A DNA stretch of 64,000 nt from Daucus carota subsp. sativus (Eukaryota; Streptophyta; Magnoliopsida; Apiales; Apiaceae): contig NC_030386.2 of the NCBI RefSeq assembly GCF_001625215.2, forward strand, positions 17,392,545 to 17,456,544, given 5' to 3'. A model generated the notes under the pieces. That model saw only the letters and a program-made list of their open reading frames with translations, was not told the origin of the DNA and did no database searches. Both the position numbers and the translations under genes were made by a program. This document shows positions 59,469-64,000 of the stretch, in pieces (within the stretch, counting starts at the first letter, position 1; the number at the start of each line of letters is the position of its first letter).

Positions 59469-61922
59469 ATGAGTACACAAAAGATCAGTAGCATTAAAAT
59501 CCCACCGTTCAGCAAAGAACACTTTGGCCTATGGAAGAGGCACATGTTCCTATTCCTCCGCACCGCGAACCGAAAATACATCGGGATTTTGGACAAAGGT
59601 GTTACTACACCGATGAATGTCATATTAGCACACGAAGAGGATGGTGTGTTAATACCTCATCAGATCATTCCAAAAGAACTTTCTGAGTACACAGATGAAG
59701 AGAGTGAACAGATGAACTTAGATGATGCTCTTCAACTAATATTGGTGGAATCTCTAGATCCAGTAATGTACAATGCTGTTGTAAATTGTAAGAACGCCAA
59801 GCAAATCTGGGATACGTTAGAGATTATCAATGAAGGCTCAGAGGAAGTTAGGGAAAACAAGAAAGAGATACTGATGGCTCAGTATGAACAGTTTGGTTCC
59901 CATCCCGGTGAAGGGATTTCAGAAGTATTTATCAGACTTAATAATTTGATAAATAATTTAAATCTGAATGGGAAATTCTACGACAGGAAAGAGGTCAACA
60001 TGAAGTTTCTCCTAACCCTTCCGGAACATCTGGAACACAGAATCACTGCCATCAGGGAAAGCAGAGATCTGAATGAGGTGTCTCTGGAAAAACTCTACGG
60101 AGTTTTGAAAACTTATGAACTCGAGCAAGTTCAAAGCAAGCAGAGATATGGATGGGGTAAAACACAGAACCAGTCGAGAGCTCTAGTTGTTGAGTCACCT
60201 GTACTGGAAGAAAAGAAGAAGGATGTTGTTGTTCCTTCTAAGACTACTCAGGAATTTGTTGTACCTGAGATTGGTCAAACTGTTTCTTCCAGTGGTGATG
60301 AAGAGTTCTATACAATGGAAGAGCTTGAACAGTTAGAAGATCAATCTCTATCACTGTTTGCCAAGAAGTTTGGAAACATGAGATTCCGGAAGAACCCTTC
60401 CTATAAATATAAACCTACTGTTAGTAAGTTTCAGAAGGGAGGCTATTCATCTTCTACAAGCAAAGGAGGATACAAGACTGGGATGGTGGACAGAAGCAAG
60501 TTCAAATGCTTCAATTGTGGTGAACCTGGACACTTTGCAACTGAATGCAAACAGCCCAAGGTTCAAGGAAAGAGAAAAGATTCGTATGATGAGCTGAAGC
60601 AGAAGTATGATGCACTGGTTAGAAAGCATCATGGTACTTCTGGAAGTCAAAGCTTCAAGAGCAAATCATATCTAGCAGAAGGGAAAAGCTGGGATGATAC
60701 AGATAGTGATGAAGAAGAGCAGATTGGGAATGTTGCTCTCATGGCTAATGCTGGATCATCTTCACCTCCTCCTGCTGGAAGCTTTCAGGTAGATCCTACA
60801 TGCCCTAAACTGTTTATGCAATTAGGACTCGAAAGAGATGATGCTATTAAAAGGTTGAAAGCTGCCAATCTTAAAATTGATACTTTAGTCTTAGATATTC
60901 ATGCTTATAAAATGAATGAGATGAAAGTATTAAAACCTAAAATAGAACAATTGACTATGGATTTAGGATTACAATGTGCTAAAGTCAAAGTTCTAGAGAA
61001 AGGTGAGATTGCTTTAAGACTTCAGCTAGACGAAGAGAAAGTGAAATGTAAAGCCTTTAAGGATGCCTCCATGATAGTCAAAGAACTTAATGATAAACAA
61101 GAGATCAAGAGAACTGTTGGAATAGGTTTTGACTATAACAAATCTGTAGGTAAGGCTAGTAACATTACTCCCTTTAAGAAGAGTGCTGAGGAAAGAGGAA
61201 TTCCTTTTGTTTTGAAAGATTCCCTTAAACCTTTGTTTAAAACCTCAGAAGCTGAACCTCTTTTAGAGACTCCTGTTGTCATTAGATATGAACTCAAACA
61301 GGAAGACCTTAAATTGAAAGAGAGTAATGAGAAGAGAGATGAGATCCTGACATCACTGAAACCAATCAAAGTGAAAGGCAATGTTAGGTTGCCTAAAGCT
61401 GGTTTAGGTGTCAACTCTGAGAGAACTAAATTCAACAAGCCTAATAGTTTTGTGAATAGTAAAAACAAGAACAATAGATGTCATTCTACTGAGAACTTTA
61501 AATCTGATAACAAGGTTAGAGTAGAATCTATTGATGTTCCTACTACTATGACTTATACTCCTGTTGTTCCTACTTTTGATGCATGTCATAAATCTTGTAG
61601 TGTTGATAATTGTATGACTTGTGCTTTCAATTTGATGTCTGCTTATTTTAAAAATTTGCATGCTAAAAATGAAAACACATCACCTAGACAACACACAAAC
61701 AACAAGCATGCTAGATCAAAGACTGCTAGTCCTACTCGTGTTAGGAAGGAGACTTATGTTCCAAAGCCTAAAACTAAGGTTTATAAGGCTGTTGTTAAGG
61801 AAGTAAGTTCAGTCAAGAGTGAGCCAAGTATCAGTCCAAGAGGCTCTGTTGTTACACCTGATAGAAATCAGTTCTTTAAGTTTGCTGGACCCAATCAAGT
61901 GTGGGTCCCAAAGGATGTTTAA
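59469..61922 (+). CDS. Sirevirus-like Gag, ends at an in-frame UAA
   Basis: An 817-residue Gag. It has a copia gag domain in the first ~230 residues (FGLWKRHMFLFL, QIWDTLE), one CCHC knuckle (CFNCGEPGHFATEC, about residue 345), a long helical region (about 445-560, EIEQL/LEKGEIALRLQLDEEK type), and a Cys/His-poor basic tail ending in WVPKDV. The tail beyond the knuckle is about 460 residues, as in Sirevirus gags. The stop TAA (61920-61922) is in the same frame as the protease that follows, so Gag and Pol form one frame interrupted by one codon. The frame is otherwise clean. Confidence 0.93.
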   Translation: MSTQKISSIKIPPFSKEHFGLWKRHMFLFLRTANRKYIGILDKGVTTPMNVILAHEEDGVLIPHQIIPKELSEYTDEESEQMNLDDALQLILVESLDPVMYNAVVNCKNAKQIWDTLEIINEGSEEVRENKKEILMAQYEQFGSHPGEGISEVFIRLNNLINNLNLNGKFYDRKEVNMKFLLTLPEHLEHRITAIRESRDLNEVSLEKLYGVLKTYELEQVQSKQRYGWGKTQNQSRALVVESPVLEEKKKDVVVPSKTTQEFVVPEIGQTVSSSGDEEFYTMEELEQLEDQSLSLFAKKFGNMRFRKNPSYKYKPTVSKFQKGGYSSSTSKGGYKTGMVDRSKFKCFNCGEPGHFATECKQPKVQGKRKDSYDELKQKYDALVRKHHGTSGSQSFKSKSYLAEGKSWDDTDSDEEEQIGNVALMANAGSSSPPPAGSFQVDPTCPKLFMQLGLERDDAIKRLKAANLKIDTLVLDIHAYKMNEMKVLKPKIEQLTMDLGLQCAKVKVLEKGEIALRLQLDEEKVKCKAFKDASMIVKELNDKQEIKRTVGIGFDYNKSVGKASNITPFKKSAEERGIPFVLKDSLKPLFKTSEAEPLLETPVVIRYELKQEDLKLKESNEKRDEILTSLKPIKVKGNVRLPKAGLGVNSERTKFNKPNSFVNSKNKNNRCHSTENFKSDNKVRVESIDVPTTMTYTPVVPTFDACHKSCSVDNCMTCAFNLMSAYFKNLHAKNENTSPRQHTNNKHARSKTASPTRVRKETYVPKPKTKVYKAVVKEVSSVKSEPSISPRGSVVTPDRNQFFKFAGPNQVWVPKDV

Positions 61923-64000
61923 TCAAGTTGTCTTTTGCAGGGTGCCAGTGGAATTGTTCGTGTTACCTGGGTGCTTGACAGTGGAGCGTCAATGCACATG
62001 ACTGGCAATAGATCCCTGCTGGAAGACATAAGAGAAGGAGCTGGCCCAACAGTGAGCTTTGCTGATAATAGCAAAGGTCGTACTGTGGGATATGGCAAGT
62101 ACAAAATTGGAAAGATCATCATAGAAGAAATTGCTATAGTTGAAGGACTTCAACATAATCTCCTGAGTGTCAGTCAGTTTTGTGACAAGGGATATTATGT
62201 TCATTTTGAAAAAGAGATATGTATCATTAAACACATCAAGGATAAACGTCCTTCACTATGTGGCATAAGGAAAGGCAATATATTCGTAGCTGATTTGTCT
62301 TCAGGACCTGGAAACGAAGTTCACTGTTTCTACGCCAAAGCGTCTGCTGAAGATAGTTGGTTATGGCATAAGAAACTCTCACACCTCAACTTCAAAACCA
62401 TGAACTCTCTAGTCAAGAGAGATCTTGTGAGAGGTTTGCCTTCCCTGGAATTCTCATCTGATGATCTCTGTGAAGCTTGTCAGAAAGGAAAAGCTAAGAG
62501 AGCATCTCACAAAGGCAAGACCATCAATACCATTACAAATCCACTCCATTTATTGCATATGGATTTGTTTGGTCCCGTGAATGTTGCATCAATTGATGGA
62601 GGAAGATATGCCTTGGTCATTGTGGATGACTTCTCGAAATTTACTTGGGTTTACTTTCTGGCTTCTAAGGATGAAACCCCTATGACAGTGATTGATCATA
62701 TAAAGTTAGTTGAATTGGATAAAGGTGTGCCAGTCAAAGCTGTAAGGTCAGACAATGGCACAGAATTCAAGAATCAAACTCTAATCAACTTTTACTCTGA
62801 AAAGGGAATTAGAAGGCAGTATTCAGCACCAAGGACTCCACAACAGAATGGAGTCGTCGAAAGAAAGAATCGTACATTGATTGAAGCTGCAAGGACTATG
62901 ATTGCTGAATCAAAGCTTCCACTGTACTTTTGGGCTGAAGCTGTGTCTACTGCCTGCTATACCCAGAACAGAACTTTGATCAACAAGGATCATATGAAAA
63001 CTCCATTTCATTTGTATAACGACAAGAAACCATATGTCAAACATCTTCATGTTTTTGGAGCCAAGTGTTTTGTTCTCAAAGATGGTGAAGAGAACTTGAA
63101 CAAGTTTGAGCCAAAGGCATCTGAAGCAATTTTTGTTGGTTATACAATAAGTGCTTATAGAGTTTTTGTAATTGATACTCTGTCAATGAAAGTTAGTGTC
63201 AATGTTACATTTGATGACACTAAACTACCAAGTTTACAATCTGCTGATCCATCTGAATCTCTGAAGTTTGACAACTATCCAGATTCTGATTCAGATGATG
63301 ATGTGCCACCTGAGGTTGCAACAGGTGATGTCATCAATAATGATAATGATCCAGGCAATGGTGGAGGAAATGGCAATAATGCTGGAGATTCCACTGATGC
63401 CAGTGGTGGATCATCAAGTCAACCTGGCAACAACTCAGGGGGAGCTGATGGATCAACTAGTCATACACATCAGCCTAATGATAATACAGCTGAATCATCA
63501 AGGACACAACTTCCAAGGGAAAGGATTTGGAGCAGAGATCATCCCTTTGATCTGATTATTGGTGATCCTGATGTTGGTGTAAGGACTAGAAGTGCTACGA
63601 CAAATGAATGTCTATTCTCTGGTTTTCTTTCACAATTAGAACCAAAGAAAATAGATGAAGCACTTGCTGATCCTGATTGGGTTCTTGCCATGCAAGAAGA
63701 ACTCAATCAATTTGAGAGACAAGAAGTCTGGGCCCTGGTTCCAAGACCTAAAGGAAAGTTTACAATTGGATCTAGATGGGTCTTCCGTAACAAGTTAGAT
63801 GGTGATGGCATGGTTGTAAGAAACAAAGCCAGACTGGTTGCAAAAGGTTATTCTCAGGAAGAAGGAATTGACTACGATGAAACCTATGCTCCAGTTGCTC
63901 GTCTTGAAGCCATCAGAATATTTCTCGCATTTGCTGCACACTCCAACTTCAAAGTTTATCAGATGGATGTGAAAAGTGCATTTCTGAATGGAAAGCTAGA
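61923..64000 (+). CDS. Ty1/copia Pol (protease, integrase, start of RT), cut by right edge
   Basis: It runs in the same frame as the gag after the UAA. Order: protease ([12 protein letters not shown]), GAG_pre-integrase with the HHCC zinc region ([10 protein letters not shown]), integrase core ([27 protein letters not shown]), a Gly/Asn/Asp-rich linker (about 63260-63500), then RT ([49 protein letters not shown]). Protease-integrase-RT order defines Ty1/copia. I saw no stop in the parts I translated. The rest of RT, RNase H and the 3' LTR lie outside. Expression needs readthrough of the UAA, splicing, or a separate start. Confidence 0.93.

Noticed and set aside
63268-63555. 95-codon ORF within the copia pol region
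   Set aside because: Out-of-frame reading of the Gly/Asn/Asp-rich linker of Pol.

Overview
This is a 64 kb window of plant nuclear DNA, almost certainly from a eudicot. It is AT-rich, has spliced genes with GT-AG introns and 5' UTR introns, and carries plant families: CESA cellulose synthase, ankyrin-CCCH tandem zinc fingers, B3/REM, a gibberellin 3-oxidase relic, and plant LTR-retrotransposon and MITE types. An asterid such as an Apiales species is possible but is only a guess.

Left part (1-12.1 kb): three layers of nested insertion. A Ty3/gypsy element (A, minus strand; gag-protease-RT-RNase H-integrase, cut by the left edge) with a ~3.2 kb LTR (3962-7193) sits inside the 3' LTR of a second element (B). 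B has LTRs of ~1.9 kb, a gag-only ORF and an acidic upstream ORF, and no pol. B in turn sits in the last part of a gibberellin 3-oxidase-like gene that is already broken by a nonsense and a frameshift change.

12.4-24.8 kb: a direct tandem duplication of an ankyrin + CCCH tandem-zinc-finger gene (copy 1 at 13256-15364, copy 2 at 21472-23658, both minus). The duplication includes the 3' flank, the 5' UTR intron and the promoter. Copy 1 has lost the ancestral N-terminal start, which now heads a 13-codon uORF. Both promoters keep a TGACCGG/CCGGTCA inverted repeat. The gap between copies holds a MITE-in-MITE nest.

24.8-33.6 kb: a non-genic stretch of transposon remains: a Mutator-like element with a 10-bp target duplication, a LINE-like tail, several Stowaway-type MITEs and three TAA-flanked Harbinger-type elements.

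33.9-41.0 kb: a complete 14-exon cellulose synthase gene (CESA3-like, minus; 1081 aa model with all catalytic motifs). It is divergent from a 9-exon, four-B3-domain REM-like gene at 42494-45142 (plus; 528 aa).

46.1-57.7 kb: two OB-fold RPA1-like genes and a PIF1/Helitron-type helicase, all minus, plus a small plus-strand gene for a basic, helical protein of unknown function. The combination of Helitron-type helicase and RPA1-like genes on one strand suggests a decayed or domesticated autonomous Helitron. The helicase is cut off from its Rep part by the last element.

57.7-64 kb: a Ty1/copia Sirevirus-like retrotransposon (plus): 5' LTR, PBS, long gag, an in-frame UAA, then protease-integrase-RT running off the right edge. 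Its LTR carries a striking array of the 9-mer TGTCATACC in both orientations, with three 29-bp hairpins, just upstream of its TATA box.

No tRNA, rRNA or CRISPR array was recognised.
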